DNA of 64,000 nt from Nostoc sp. ATCC 53789 (GCF_009873495.1 NZ_CP046703.1:5174501-5238500), one strand, 5' to 3'; positions 8,822-17,494 are shown, counted from the first letter of the stretch. Program-made: numbers and translations. The notes: generated by a model from the letters alone, not told the origin.

Positions 8822-9084
8822 GTTACGAAGTTAAATTTTCAAGGGGTGCGAAAAAGCAGTTTAGGAAACTACCTATAGACGTACAACAGCGCATACAAAC
8901 TAAAATCAATGACTTGGCAATAGAACCGCGTCCAAACGGGGTAAAAAAATTACAAGGTGATGATAATTCATATCGTATTCGAGTAGGAGATTATCGAGTT
9001 GTTTATGAAATAGATGATGATGTTTTGATAGTGACTGTAATTAAAGTAAAACATCGTAGCGAGATTTATAAAGATGAAAGTTAG
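8818..9084 (+). CDS. RelE/ParE-family toxin
   Basis: An 88-residue basic protein with the RelE/ParE pattern: YEVKFSRGAKKQFRKLP at the N terminus, LQGDDNSYRIRVGDYRVVYEID in the core and a C-terminal VKHRSEIYKDE. RelE members cleave mRNA on ribosomes and ParE members poison gyrase. The core resembles RelE-type toxins more, but I cannot decide firmly. The start is GTG, coupled to the preceding antitoxin. Confidence 0.85.
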   Translation: MSYEVKFSRGAKKQFRKLPIDVQQRIQTKINDLAIEPRPNGVKKLQGDDNSYRIRVGDYRVVYEIDDDVLIVTVIKVKHRSEIYKDES

Positions 9085-9138
9085 CGGAGTAGGGAATATC
9101 GGTGCGATGCCTACGGCGGCAAGCTACGCTAATTTTGG

Positions 9139-9253
9139 TAGGATTAGATCGTGCTAGTAATCCTGAAGAACCGTTTATCGCCGTGGTGAGGTGGTGGAGG
9201 CTGAACCCTCAATGCCACGATGGACTATGTTAGTGGATAATTTGTTTGTTTAG
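9139..9253 (+). pseudogene. Fragment of an unidentified protein gene
   Basis: Two frames read like pieces of one protein: ILVGLDRASNPEEPFIAVV, then after a frame change near 9186-9198 EAEPSMPRWTMLVDNLFV and a stop. A short duplication of GTGAGGTG-like sequence may have caused the shift. No start is present and I do not recognise the family. The rest of the 9085-9346 spacer holds a GC-rich interspersed repeat near 9100-9120. Confidence 0.4.
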
Positions 9254-9346
9254 CGATCGCCTACATACTAGTATAAAATAATGCTTTAATAGTTACTATC
9301 ACTTCCAACTTTCGGTTAAAATAGCAACAATGTAGATATTAAAACA

Positions 9347-9817
9347 ATGGCTGCAAATAGAATCAGGGTTGCTAAAGATAAGGCTGAGTTGGTGAAATCT
9401 CTAGTCGCATCAAAAGACACAACTGGGCCTTTTCAAACTTATGTAGAAGTTATGGTGTTTGCAGCAGCATTGGGCGTTAAAAATAAAAAGCGTGTTCCTT
9501 TGGGGGAAACTACAAAAAGAGAACCATCTCCAATTCCACAAGAAAATTTTGCTTCATTGGGTTATGACCTAATCATTAAATTATTAGGAATCACTGAAAC
9601 TAAAGATATCAACATACTTTCATCTAGAGAAGAACAAGATGAAGATAAACGTACTCAAATATTTGAAGAGTATGCTAACGCAGGACTAGAAATTTTACAA
9701 AACGAGTTGCGCGGTTCTGTTGACTACTCAGAGCGACTTTTATTAGTTCTGATTTCTGAAAAAGGAACAAAAGAACAGCTAGAAGAAGAATTTGATCTCA
9801 GTAAATTCTTAACTTAA
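9347..9817 (+). CDS. DNA phosphorothioation-associated protein 4 family
   Basis: A 156-residue soluble protein whose N-terminal half (RIRVAKDKAELVKSLV, GPFQTYVEVMVFAAALG) matches my memory of the small family named dnd system-associated or DNA phosphorothioation-associated protein 4. Its biochemical role is not known to me. It lies 30 bp upstream of the SBD-HNH gene, suggesting co-transcription. The ATG at 9347 gives the usual length of about 150 residues. Confidence 0.7.
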   Translation: MAANRIRVAKDKAELVKSLVASKDTTGPFQTYVEVMVFAAALGVKNKKRVPLGETTKREPSPIPQENFASLGYDLIIKLLGITETKDINILSSREEQDEDKRTQIFEEYANAGLEILQNELRGSVDYSERLLLVLISEKGTKEQLEEEFDLSKFLT

Positions 9818-9848
9818 TTTTTTCGTTTACCTAATTAACTTATTAAAT

Positions 9849-10790
9849 ATGAAAAATATAGTATATTATTGTCAACGATTTGCAGAATTAAATGTGAGTA
9901 GTAGCCGGAAGCGTGGTAATGCTCAATATAAACCAATATTACTTTTATCTGTAATTGATTTAATTACGCGAGGTGTCATTACTACTAATGAGATTCCAGT
10001 TTCAGACGAATTAGTTCAAACATTTGAGAGGTATTGGAATGTAATCGGTTCTCCATCTTACAAAGGTGGTTTACACTATCCTTTCTTTCATCTGCAAAAT
10101 GAAGGCTTTTGGTACTTGAAATTTAAGCCTGAATTTAATGGGTTACAACCAAAAACAATTAATAAACTAAAGGAGGCTGTTGAATACGCATATCTAGACA
10201 GTCAATTATTTAACTTTTTACAAGATGAATTTTGCTGAAAAGAACTAATTGATGCACTTGTGGCAGCTTTCTTTTCTGATAATGAAAATGATATAGAGTC
10301 TATTTTACAAATAAATCAAACCTTTCAGGATGACGCGGTAGAGATAGAAAAATTAATTGAAAGGGGAAATTTAGACACTAATCCAAGGTTGAGCTTGAAA
10401 CGGGCAGTTATTAGAAATGCTTTTTTTAGGACAGCAATTATTCGTATATATGACTACAGATGTGCCTTTTGTGGGCTAAAAGTAACTAAAAAAATAAATC
10501 AAAATATTGTGGATGGCGCACACATCAAGCCATTTTCACAGTTTTATAATAATAAAATTCATAATGGAATTGCTCTTTGCAAAAATCATCATTGGGCATT
10601 TGATAGGGGTTGGTTTGCTGTAGATGAGCAATACAAAATCATAGTTAGCAATAATTTGGAAGAAGTATCTCCCCATGCTAAACCTATAAAAGATTTTCAT
10701 GGTGAAACAATACTTCTACCAAATAAAGAGCAACACTTTCCAGAACTGGAAGCGCTGCAATGGCATCGCCAAAATATATTTCAAGCATAA
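9849..10790 (+). pseudogene. Sulfur-binding-domain/HNH endonuclease interrupted by one in-frame TGA
   Basis: One frame runs from 9849 to 10790 with a single TGA at 10236-10238 (codon 130 of 313). The N-terminal 129 residues resemble the sulfur-binding domain of ScoMcrA-type enzymes, with QYKPILLLSVIDLI (27-40) and YPFF (77-80). The C-terminal part is an HNH nuclease: C205xxC208, GAHIKP with H225, and CKNHHWAFDRGW (from about 244). Translation could restart at GTG 10260, giving the nuclease half alone (176 residues). The stop is one transition away from CGA, so it looks recent. Such enzymes cut phosphorothioated DNA, and activity would harm a cell that modifies its own DNA. It ends directly against the dndB stop. 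Confidence 0.8.
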
Positions 10791-12389
10791 TTACAGGATA
10801 GGTGGAAGTCCTACTGCTTTCGGTTCAACAAACTTACCATCAAAACCTATAGTTTTATCTTCCACAGTCCTAGCATCCGCCAAAGCCTTACGAAGTTCAG
10901 CACGTTCCATCTGTTCCTGAATTCCACCCAGAATGTAAACCAATAATTTCGCCGCTAAATCTCGTCCAGCAACCTGCACCCGCTTTTTATTTGGGTCATA
11001 CAAAACCCCATACCAGAGAGATTGAGGATATTCCATACCACTAAAACCACCTTGCTGGTCAAACTTCCGCAGTTTCTTAAAAATATCTGCCAGGGAAAAA
11101 CCTTTTTTAAAAACCAAAATTCCCAAAGCTTGCGCTAATGCAACTTGAGCAACTGGACGGAAAAGCATATTTCCTTCACCTCCATCTTTCTCAAAGCTGA
11201 AGCGCCGTAAAGCTGGTGTATCCTCATGTTCTAAAATCTTATAACTAGAAAGACTAGCCAAAGAATCAAATAGCTTTTTAAATTCCTCAATTCCCTGCTC
11301 AAGTTCTTCATCCTCTGGACGCATGGGAATTAGACCTTTCTCCAAAGGTTTCCAGTGAGGGAACTTTTGAGCCAAATATCGCTCAGACATATCTTGAAGA
11401 GCTTGCAAAGTGGTCAAAACTGTAGAATTAGAAGCCACTGTTGCACTATTCCAATTAACACGGGGATTGCGCTCTTGTCGTTGTTCTAATAGTGGATGTG
11501 TAACTGCAATTTTTCTAGCAACGATCGCAAAACCATCATCTTCATTCAACTGTGTTAGCTGACCTTTAGTCAAGGGTGCAGCCATCAGATTGACATGAAC
11601 AAAAATCGATCTCACCCTCCGCCTCGCCTCGGTGCGAGTTTCCCCAGGCGCTACCGCACAGATGAACTCAATCCCAATTTTTTCCTTGGGTAAATTTTGC
11701 AAGTAAGCAAGGTCTACTTGGTACTTTTCTATCAAATCATTGACTGTAATAAAACTGTCATCAGCACCTTTATCTTTTTTATAGCGCTGGAGTTTGCGAG
11801 TTTTAATTAACTCCATCAACCCCTGTACCCCCATTAATCGGTGTTGACCATCTAGTGCATAAATAGTCACATCATCCTCAGAAATATTTAGCAGACCTAC
11901 TTTAGCGTCTTTATCTAAGGGTATAAAATCAGTAGTAGACTTTGTGGCGCGTCCTTCGTTATCCCACTCAGCAGCTTTGGGATTATCCACCCACGGTTGA
12001 TTAATTACTACTAGCACTGGCGGAAACTTGTGATTTTGTCGAGCTGCTAAATACTGCACTAGCGGTGCTTGACGTGACCAATCTAGGGGACGCTGCTGAA
12101 TTTCATCAATACTATCCGCATCAATTTCGACATTATCAGTCTCAGGATTATACTTTTTTTGAAACAGAGGTAAGCCAGAGGCGAAGTGAACCCGACCTGC
12201 AAACCATTCCAAGGTAACAGAACTAACATAAGCCTCAGTACCACCCATCTCGGTTTTTTGAACGAGAATCTGATCTTTTCTCCCTAAAAACTTCTCCAGG
12301 AGTAAAGCTAGTACCTGTTTTTCCTTGTTTTCTCGTTCCAGGTACTCTCTAGCGATGTCAGCCGTTGGGTCAGATGCACTATCTTTCAT
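10791..12389 (-). CDS. dndB: DGQHR-domain protein, DndB-like regulator
   Basis: A 532-residue protein with the signature DGQHR at about 180-184 (YALDGQHRLMG). DndB proteins carry this motif and repress the dnd operon. This one is longer than enterobacterial DndB (about 360 residues), with an extra C-terminal half, so it could be another Dnd-associated DGQHR protein. It is divergent from dndC across a 172-bp spacer containing two perfect 18-bp palindromes, which fits a regulator controlling both sides. The HNH pseudogene converges on it with no spacer. Confidence 0.8.
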   Translation of the reverse strand: MKDSASDPTADIAREYLERENKEKQVLALLLEKFLGRKDQILVQKTEMGGTEAYVSSVTLEWFAGRVHFASGLPLFQKKYNPETDNVEIDADSIDEIQQRPLDWSRQAPLVQYLAARQNHKFPPVLVVINQPWVDNPKAAEWDNEGRATKSTTDFIPLDKDAKVGLLNISEDDVTIYALDGQHRLMGVQGLMELIKTRKLQRYKKDKGADDSFITVNDLIEKYQVDLAYLQNLPKEKIGIEFICAVAPGETRTEARRRVRSIFVHVNLMAAPLTKGQLTQLNEDDGFAIVARKIAVTHPLLEQRQERNPRVNWNSATVASNSTVLTTLQALQDMSERYLAQKFPHWKPLEKGLIPMRPEDEELEQGIEEFKKLFDSLASLSSYKILEHEDTPALRRFSFEKDGGEGNMLFRPVAQVALAQALGILVFKKGFSLADIFKKLRKFDQQGGFSGMEYPQSLWYGVLYDPNKKRVQVAGRDLAAKLLVYILGGIQEQMERAELRKALADARTVEDKTIGFDGKFVEPKAVGLPPIL

Positions 12390-12428
12390 GTTAAATTTTA
12401 AAAACAGAATAGGATTATGTCGTTTAAT

Positions 12429-12446
12429 TATCCAAAATTTTGGATA
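12429..12446. promoter_or_regulatory. Perfect 18-bp palindrome, candidate operator 1 of dndB/dndC
   Basis: TATCCAAAATTTTGGATA is fully self-complementary and lies 40 bp from the dndB start. Position between divergent dnd genes suggests a dimeric repressor site, plausibly for DndB. Binding is inferred. Confidence 0.6.
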
Positions 12447-12454
12447 TTAGTAGT

Positions 12455-12472
12455 AAAGTTTTTAAAAACTTT
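12455..12472. promoter_or_regulatory. Perfect 18-bp palindrome, candidate operator 2 of dndB/dndC
   Basis: AAAGTTTTTAAAAACTTT is fully self-complementary and lies 8 bp after the first palindrome. It is AT-only in the core, so it may be a weaker signal, but two adjacent perfect palindromes of equal length are unlikely by chance. Confidence 0.5.
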
Positions 12473-12477
12473 TCTTC

Positions 12478-12528
12478 AACCCACGGAGGTGGGTTTTGTA
12501 TGTATAGCCGCGAATTCTATTCGCCCGG
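12478..12528. repeat. Solo right end of the REP-associated (IS200-like) element
   Basis: A hairpin AACCCAC-GGAG-GTGGGTT (12478-12495), then TAGCCGCGAAT and a second hairpin GCGAAT-TCT-ATTCGC (12510-12524). The order and sequence match the right end of the element at 14733-14779 (TAGCCGCGAATTCCATTCGC). No transposase accompanies it. It occupies the space just upstream of dndC and could affect the dndC leader transcript. Confidence 0.7.
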
Positions 12529-12561
12529 ATATTACGCCAGTGTTTCCAGAGAGAAGGAGAA

Positions 12562-14214
12562 ATGACTACAGCACAACAAGCAGAAAATAAAAACCAGCAA
12601 ACACGTACTGTAGCAGAGTTAGTGGACTACATCCAAGCTCTCACCATTGAAATTCAAGAATTGTATTGTTTGGATGAGATACCTTGGGTGGTGGGCTATT
12701 CGGGCGGCAAAGATAGTACTGCTACCTTACAGCTTATCTGGAATGCGATCGCAGCACTACCAGTTGAAAAGCGAAAAAAGATTATTCATGTTATTACAAC
12801 TGACACACTAGTAGAAAACCCTGTAGTCTCTGTTTGGGTACGCAAATCCTTAGAAAGGATGAAAGTTGCTGCTCAAGAACAGAAAATGCCCATTGAACCC
12901 CATTTATTACACCCAGAAATCAAAGAGACATTCTGGGTAAGCTTGATTGGTAAAGGTTATCCAACGCCACGAGGAAAATTTCGTTGGTGTACAGACCGTC
13001 TGAAAATTCATCCTTCTAATCACTTTATCCGTGATGTAGTTAGAGTAAATGGGGAAGTTATTCTTGTTTTAGGTACGCGCAAGGCTGAAAGTATCAAGCG
13101 TGCTATCTCAATGGAAAAACATCAAGCAGGTAGCCTAAAAGACCGCCTCGTTTCTGAGATAAGTTCACCTACATCTTTGCTTTACCATAGTGCAAGCTTA
13201 CCTAATTCTTTAATTTATAGTCCTATTGAAGATTGGCGTACTGATGAAGTTTGGATTTACCTAAATCAGTGGCAAAATCCTTGGGAATATAGCAATAAAG
13301 ACTTGTTCACCATGTATCGAGGTGCTACAGCAGATAATGAATGTCCTTTAGTTGTTGATACTTCTACTGCTAGCTGTGGTGATTCTCGATTTGGTTGCTG
13401 GGTTTGCACAATTGTTAGTAAAGATAAATCAATGGAGGCAATGATTCAAAATGATGAAGAAAAAGAATGGATGCAGCCTCTATTAGATATTCGCAATGAA
13501 TTAGATAATAGAGATGACCGCGATAAAAGAGACTTCCGTCGCATCTGGGGAGAAGTCCAACTTTTTGAACGTCATGTAGATGGTGAAACTTCTATTGAAC
13601 CAATTCATGGCCCCTATACCAAATATTGGCGGGAACATTGGCTAAGACGATTATTAGAAGCGCAAACAAAAATCCGTCGTACAGCGCCAGAAAATATGCG
13701 CGATATCACCCTAATTACTCTCGAAGAAATGAGCGAAATTCGTCGCATTTGGCTAGAAGAAAAACACGAATTTGATGATAGCTTACCCCGGATTTATCAA
13801 GAAGTGACAGGCGAAGAATTTCAAGACCCCCGTCCTGGTGCAGACTATAGCCTACTAGGTCGTGATGAATGGATAGTATTAGAAGAAATCTGTGAAGGTG
13901 ACGCGATGCACTTGGAACTCATGGCGAAATTATTAGACACAGAACGCCAGTATCGCAAAAAGACTCGTCGCGTAGGAATATACGAAACTCTAGAAAAATG
14001 TTTTAATACGAGTTCCCGTTCTCCAGAAGATGCGATTAAAAATGCTCGTTTGAAACGCGAATTAAGCGAAGCAGTTAGTCAAGGTGATGTTGCAAAAGTC
14101 AAGCAGATGACTTTGGGCGATGTTCCAGCAATCAATGAAGTCGATGAAGGTGACAGCGATGAAGAAGTAACTTGGGCAAGTATGAAATTTAAAAAGAAAG
14201 ATTCAGAAGAATAA
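12562..14214 (+). CDS. dndC: DNA sulfur modification protein DndC
   Basis: A 550-residue PP-loop ATPase of the PAPS-reductase superfamily that activates DNA for sulfur transfer in phosphorothioation. The PP-loop SGGKDS is at 47-52. Four cysteines typical of the Fe-S cluster are at 143 (FRWCTDRLK), 272, 279 and 282 (CGDSRFGCWVC). The ribosome site AAGGAG lies close upstream of the ATG. It is the first core gene of the modification operon. The C-terminal acidic tail (VDEGDSDEEV) is a normal ending. Confidence 0.95.
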   Translation: MTTAQQAENKNQQTRTVAELVDYIQALTIEIQELYCLDEIPWVVGYSGGKDSTATLQLIWNAIAALPVEKRKKIIHVITTDTLVENPVVSVWVRKSLERMKVAAQEQKMPIEPHLLHPEIKETFWVSLIGKGYPTPRGKFRWCTDRLKIHPSNHFIRDVVRVNGEVILVLGTRKAESIKRAISMEKHQAGSLKDRLVSEISSPTSLLYHSASLPNSLIYSPIEDWRTDEVWIYLNQWQNPWEYSNKDLFTMYRGATADNECPLVVDTSTASCGDSRFGCWVCTIVSKDKSMEAMIQNDEEKEWMQPLLDIRNELDNRDDRDKRDFRRIWGEVQLFERHVDGETSIEPIHGPYTKYWREHWLRRLLEAQTKIRRTAPENMRDITLITLEEMSEIRRIWLEEKHEFDDSLPRIYQEVTGEEFQDPRPGADYSLLGRDEWIVLEEICEGDAMHLELMAKLLDTERQYRKKTRRVGIYETLEKCFNTSSRSPEDAIKNARLKRELSEAVSQGDVAKVKQMTLGDVPAINEVDEGDSDEEVTWASMKFKKKDSEE

Positions 14215-14227
14215 GAATAATATAATA

Positions 14228-14785
14228 CCGGGCAAATACCGGGCGATTGGAAATCGCGGCTACACAGACGAAACCCACCTTCGTGGGTTAAAGAAAATGA
14301 GATCAAGTTTTACGCAATTGTATGTGCATTATGTTTGGGCGACTTGGGATAGATTGCCCATAATTACACCTGATATTCAGAAGGAAGTTTTCGGGGCAAT
14401 TATTCGGGAATGTGAACAGTTAAAGTGTACCGTAATTGCTATTGGTGGTATTGAAGATCATGTCCATCTGCTAACGGGTTTTTCGCCAACCATCAGTATC
14501 TCTGAATTAGTTAAACAAATTAAGGGAAGTTCTTCCCATTTCATTACCCACGAAATCAAGCCAGGTGAGTTTTTTAAATGGCAAGGTAGCTATGGAGCTT
14601 TTACAGTGAGTCACGATGCTATTGATAATATAGCCAATTACATCAGAAACCAAGCTACCCACCATAGCCAAAAATCACTTATTCCCACCTGGGAACTAAC
14701 TCCAAAATAAACCAAAAATTATGTATGAATTTAGTCCACGCAGGTGGACTTTGCCTGTGTAGCCGCGAATTCCATTCGCTTATAA
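14228..14785 (+). mobile_element. REP-associated / IS200-like element between dndC and dndD
   Basis: Outer limits are approximate. The left end has hairpins GCGATT-GGA-AATCGC (14243-14257) and AACCCAC-CTTC-GTGGGTT (14272-14289). The right end has AGTCCAC-GCAG-GTGGACT (14733-14750) and GCGAAT-TCC-ATTCGC (14765-14779). The enclosed gene is a Y1 HUH transposase. IS200/IS605-type elements recognise such subterminal hairpins and make no target duplication. Confidence 0.75.
14297..14710 (+). CDS. REP-associated tyrosine transposase (Y1, IS200-like)
   Basis: A 137-residue single-strand DNA transposase. The HUH motif is DHVHLL (about residues 55-60), and the nucleophilic tyrosine is probably in NIANYIRNQ near residue 115. 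It starts with ATG just after the left hairpin. RAYT-like proteins act on short palindromes, and matching hairpins flank this gene, with a solo copy upstream of dndC. It interrupts the spacing of the dnd operon but not a gene. Confidence 0.88.
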   Translation: MRSSFTQLYVHYVWATWDRLPIITPDIQKEVFGAIIRECEQLKCTVIAIGGIEDHVHLLTGFSPTISISELVKQIKGSSSHFITHEIKPGEFFKWQGSYGAFTVSHDAIDNIANYIRNQATHHSQKSLIPTWELTPK

Positions 14786-14814
14786 ACTCCGCTATTTAAT
14801 AATCTTAAAAATCA

Positions 14815-16803
14815 ATGATATTTCTTGAACTCGTTCTACAAAACTTTGGCCCCTACAGTGGCAAACAGGTAATCAATCTTAACCCAAAAATTGATGAGGA
14901 GAACTCACGCCCAATCATCCTATTAGGTGGGATGAATGGCGGCGGAAAAACTACCCTTATGGATGCCATTCGTCTCGCCCTTTATGGCCCCCGCGCTCAA
15001 TGTTCTACCCGTGGTAATTTAAGTTATAGCGATTTTCTCAATCAATGCGTTAACAATAAAATAGATCCAGTTGCAGACACCCGAATTGAGTTGCTTTTTG
15101 AACATATTGAAAATGATAAACCAATAAAATACCGCGTTGTGCGTAGTTGGACAAAAAATCCTAAAGACGGTAAAGATACATTAGGTATTTTAGGCGACAG
15201 TGATACCTGGCCTGATGCTTTAGTTAATATCTGGGATGAATATATTGAAAATCTTTTGCCATTAGGGATTTCTAACTTATTTCTCTTTGATGGTGAACAA
15301 GTTAAAGAACTTGCAGAACAGGAAACACCACCACCAGTTGTAGTAGACGCAATACGCGGACTTTTAGGTTTAGAGTTAGCAGATCGTTTAGCAGTTGATT
15401 TAGATATTTTAGTTAACCGTAAACTTAAAGAAGTTGGTAATAGTAAGGATTTAGCTAACCTAGAGGAAATTGAAACTAGATTAACCCAACAGCAAGAAGA
15501 TTATCAAACAACAGAAGAGAAAGTAGAAATTCTCAAAAATCAGGTAGAAGAATTAGAACAAAAGCAGCAAGAAGCCTTTGATAAATTCATTTCTGAAGGT
15601 GGGAAGATTGCAGCCGAACGCAATCAACTAGAACTACAACAGCATACAAAAACTGCGGAGATCGAACAAGTACGTCAGTCGATGTGTGAATTAGCGGCTG
15701 ATGTCTTACCTCTGGCATTAATTCCCAATTTGCTTACTCAGGCGCAAGCACAGGGAGAAAAAGAATTTCGCCATCAACAGGTACAGATTTCTAAAGATTT
15801 GTTAATTGAGCGAGATCAGCGCTTACTTACTTGGCTAAATCAAGTAGAAATTTCTCCGATAGAAGTTGAAAAAATCCAATCATTTTTAATCCAAGATGTA
15901 GATAGTTTATATGCAAAGACTATCCAGACAGAAGCACCTTGGTTATTAGCTGATGATGAAACTTTAAGCCAGATAGATAATCTCATATATCACTTACAAA
16001 ACTCTAAACTTTCTGCAAAAGAAAAATTAGCTGTTCTCAAAAATAAAGAAGAAGAAATTCATACTCTAGAAAGGCAAGTGCAAACAGCAGCAGCACCAGA
16101 AGATTATACAAAGCTGCGTCAAGCACTAGAAGCGGCGCAAAATCAAGTTGTTGAAGCTAAAGCAAATTACGAAACAATTCGCCGCCGTTTAGCTGAATTA
16201 GAAACTATTATTGCTAAGTCAAAAAGAGAATTAAGTGATTATACTGTAGAAAATATTAAGCATAAAAATAGCGAACATATTATTACCTCTGCGGCTAAAG
16301 TTCAAAATACACTCAAGATTTTTCGGGAAAAATTAACTCTGCGAAAACTCAATAAATTAGAAGAAGAAGTTAAAAATTGCTTCCTTTATCTTCTCCATAA
16401 ATCAGACTTAGTGCATCGTATCACTATTGATACTAAGACTTTTAGCCTTTTGCTTTACGATTTAAATGGTAAACCTGTTCCTAAACATCGTTTATCAGCA
16501 GGCGAAAAACAACTACTTGCGATCGCATTCCTCTGGGGTTTAGCCAAAGTCTCTGGACACCGCCTACCAGTAGCAATTGATACGCCACTAGGTAGACTAG
16601 ACTCCTCTCACCGCAGCAACTTAGTTGAACGTTACTTTCCATCCGCCAGCCATCAAGTAATTTTGTTATCTACGGATACTGAGATTGGCAAGAAAGAAGT
16701 AGAAACATTGCGAGAAAACGAAGCGATCGCCCGCGAATATCTCCTCAAATACGACTCTTCCACTCGTCAAACAACAGTGGTAGAAAATCAATATTTTTGG
16801 TAG
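14815..16803 (+). CDS. dndD: DNA sulfur modification protein DndD
   Basis: A 662-residue SMC-like ATPase, the usual DndD size. Walker A is GGMNGGGKT (38-46). A long coiled coil (about 200-285 and 400-490) separates it from the signature LSAGEKQ (about 560-566) and Walker B VAIDTPLGRLD (about 586). DndD is thought to provide ATP-driven DNA opening or nicking coupled to sulfur insertion. The start ATG follows the RAYT element by about 30 bp, so dndD may need its own or readthrough transcription. Confidence 0.93.
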   Translation: MIFLELVLQNFGPYSGKQVINLNPKIDEENSRPIILLGGMNGGGKTTLMDAIRLALYGPRAQCSTRGNLSYSDFLNQCVNNKIDPVADTRIELLFEHIENDKPIKYRVVRSWTKNPKDGKDTLGILGDSDTWPDALVNIWDEYIENLLPLGISNLFLFDGEQVKELAEQETPPPVVVDAIRGLLGLELADRLAVDLDILVNRKLKEVGNSKDLANLEEIETRLTQQQEDYQTTEEKVEILKNQVEELEQKQQEAFDKFISEGGKIAAERNQLELQQHTKTAEIEQVRQSMCELAADVLPLALIPNLLTQAQAQGEKEFRHQQVQISKDLLIERDQRLLTWLNQVEISPIEVEKIQSFLIQDVDSLYAKTIQTEAPWLLADDETLSQIDNLIYHLQNSKLSAKEKLAVLKNKEEEIHTLERQVQTAAAPEDYTKLRQALEAAQNQVVEAKANYETIRRRLAELETIIAKSKRELSDYTVENIKHKNSEHIITSAAKVQNTLKIFREKLTLRKLNKLEEEVKNCFLYLLHKSDLVHRITIDTKTFSLLLYDLNGKPVPKHRLSAGEKQLLAIAFLWGLAKVSGHRLPVAIDTPLGRLDSSHRSNLVERYFPSASHQVILLSTDTEIGKKEVETLRENEAIAREYLLKYDSSTRQTTVVENQYFW

Positions 16804-16868
16804 TAGATATCGTCTAAAAAAGATATTTACAATATATATCACGACCTTTGGAAAGTAGATAAGCAATT

Positions 16869-17120
16869 ATGAACTCAACCCATGTATTAAAAATAGAGAA
16901 TGATCTACGTGTTCTGTCATTAGAAGAATTAGAATGGTTATTAGAACGGATCGCAAAACAAGTGCAAGAAAGAAAGCAAATAGTAAATAAATTCACTGAT
17001 GTTAAATATATGAATGAACAACTAGTTGCAATGGCTAGTGATTTAGATATACAAACAGAAATTACCACTCTTAATAATGAATTTAGTATTACAGAAATGG
17101 ATGGGTTAGAAAAGCTGTGA
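16869..17120 (+). CDS. Putative antitoxin of a MazF/PemK-type pair
   Basis: An 83-residue acidic helical protein (LEELEWLLERIAKQVQERK) directly upstream of a MazF-like toxin, overlapping its GTG start by GTGA at 17117-17120. I see no AbrB-like DNA-binding signature; assignment rests on order, size and coupling. Confidence 0.7.
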   Translation: MNSTHVLKIENDLRVLSLEELEWLLERIAKQVQERKQIVNKFTDVKYMNEQLVAMASDLDIQTEITTLNNEFSITEMDGLEKL

Positions 17121-17464
17121 GCATCGAGAGAGGACAAATTTATTTTGTCAATCTTAATCCAGTTCTGGGTCGAGAACAGGCAGGAACAAGACCAGTTTTA
17201 GTTTTATCTATAGAGGCTATCAATCAATTACCTTTGGTTGTGACTGTAGTTGTCGGTACGAAAGGAACAAATATTAAGCGTGATTATCCAACTAATATAC
17301 GAGTCTCGCCAGGTGACAGTGGATTGCTTATAGAAACAGTATTCTTGTCTTTTCAAATTCGTTCTTTAGATCCAAATCGCTTTCCTGCTGATCCATCTGG
17401 CAAACTTTCTGACTCCAAGATGCTTGAAGTTGAAACTGCGGTTCGCTACTGTTTGGGTTTATGA
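17117..17464 (+). CDS. MazF/PemK-family toxin
   Basis: A 115-residue protein with the PemK/MazF start RGQIYFVNLNPVLGREQAGTRPVLVLS, including the conserved GxEQxGxRP pattern, then VVGTKG and LLIETVFLSFQIRSLD. Family members are sequence-specific mRNA interferases. It lies between dndD and dndE, so loss of this part of the operon would uncouple toxin and antitoxin dosage. Start is GTG, translationally coupled to the antitoxin. Confidence 0.92.
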   Translation: MSIERGQIYFVNLNPVLGREQAGTRPVLVLSIEAINQLPLVVTVVVGTKGTNIKRDYPTNIRVSPGDSGLLIETVFLSFQIRSLDPNRFPADPSGKLSDSKMLEVETAVRYCLGL

Positions 17465-17494
17465 ACGAAAATTACCTCAATTTTTAGGAAGATA

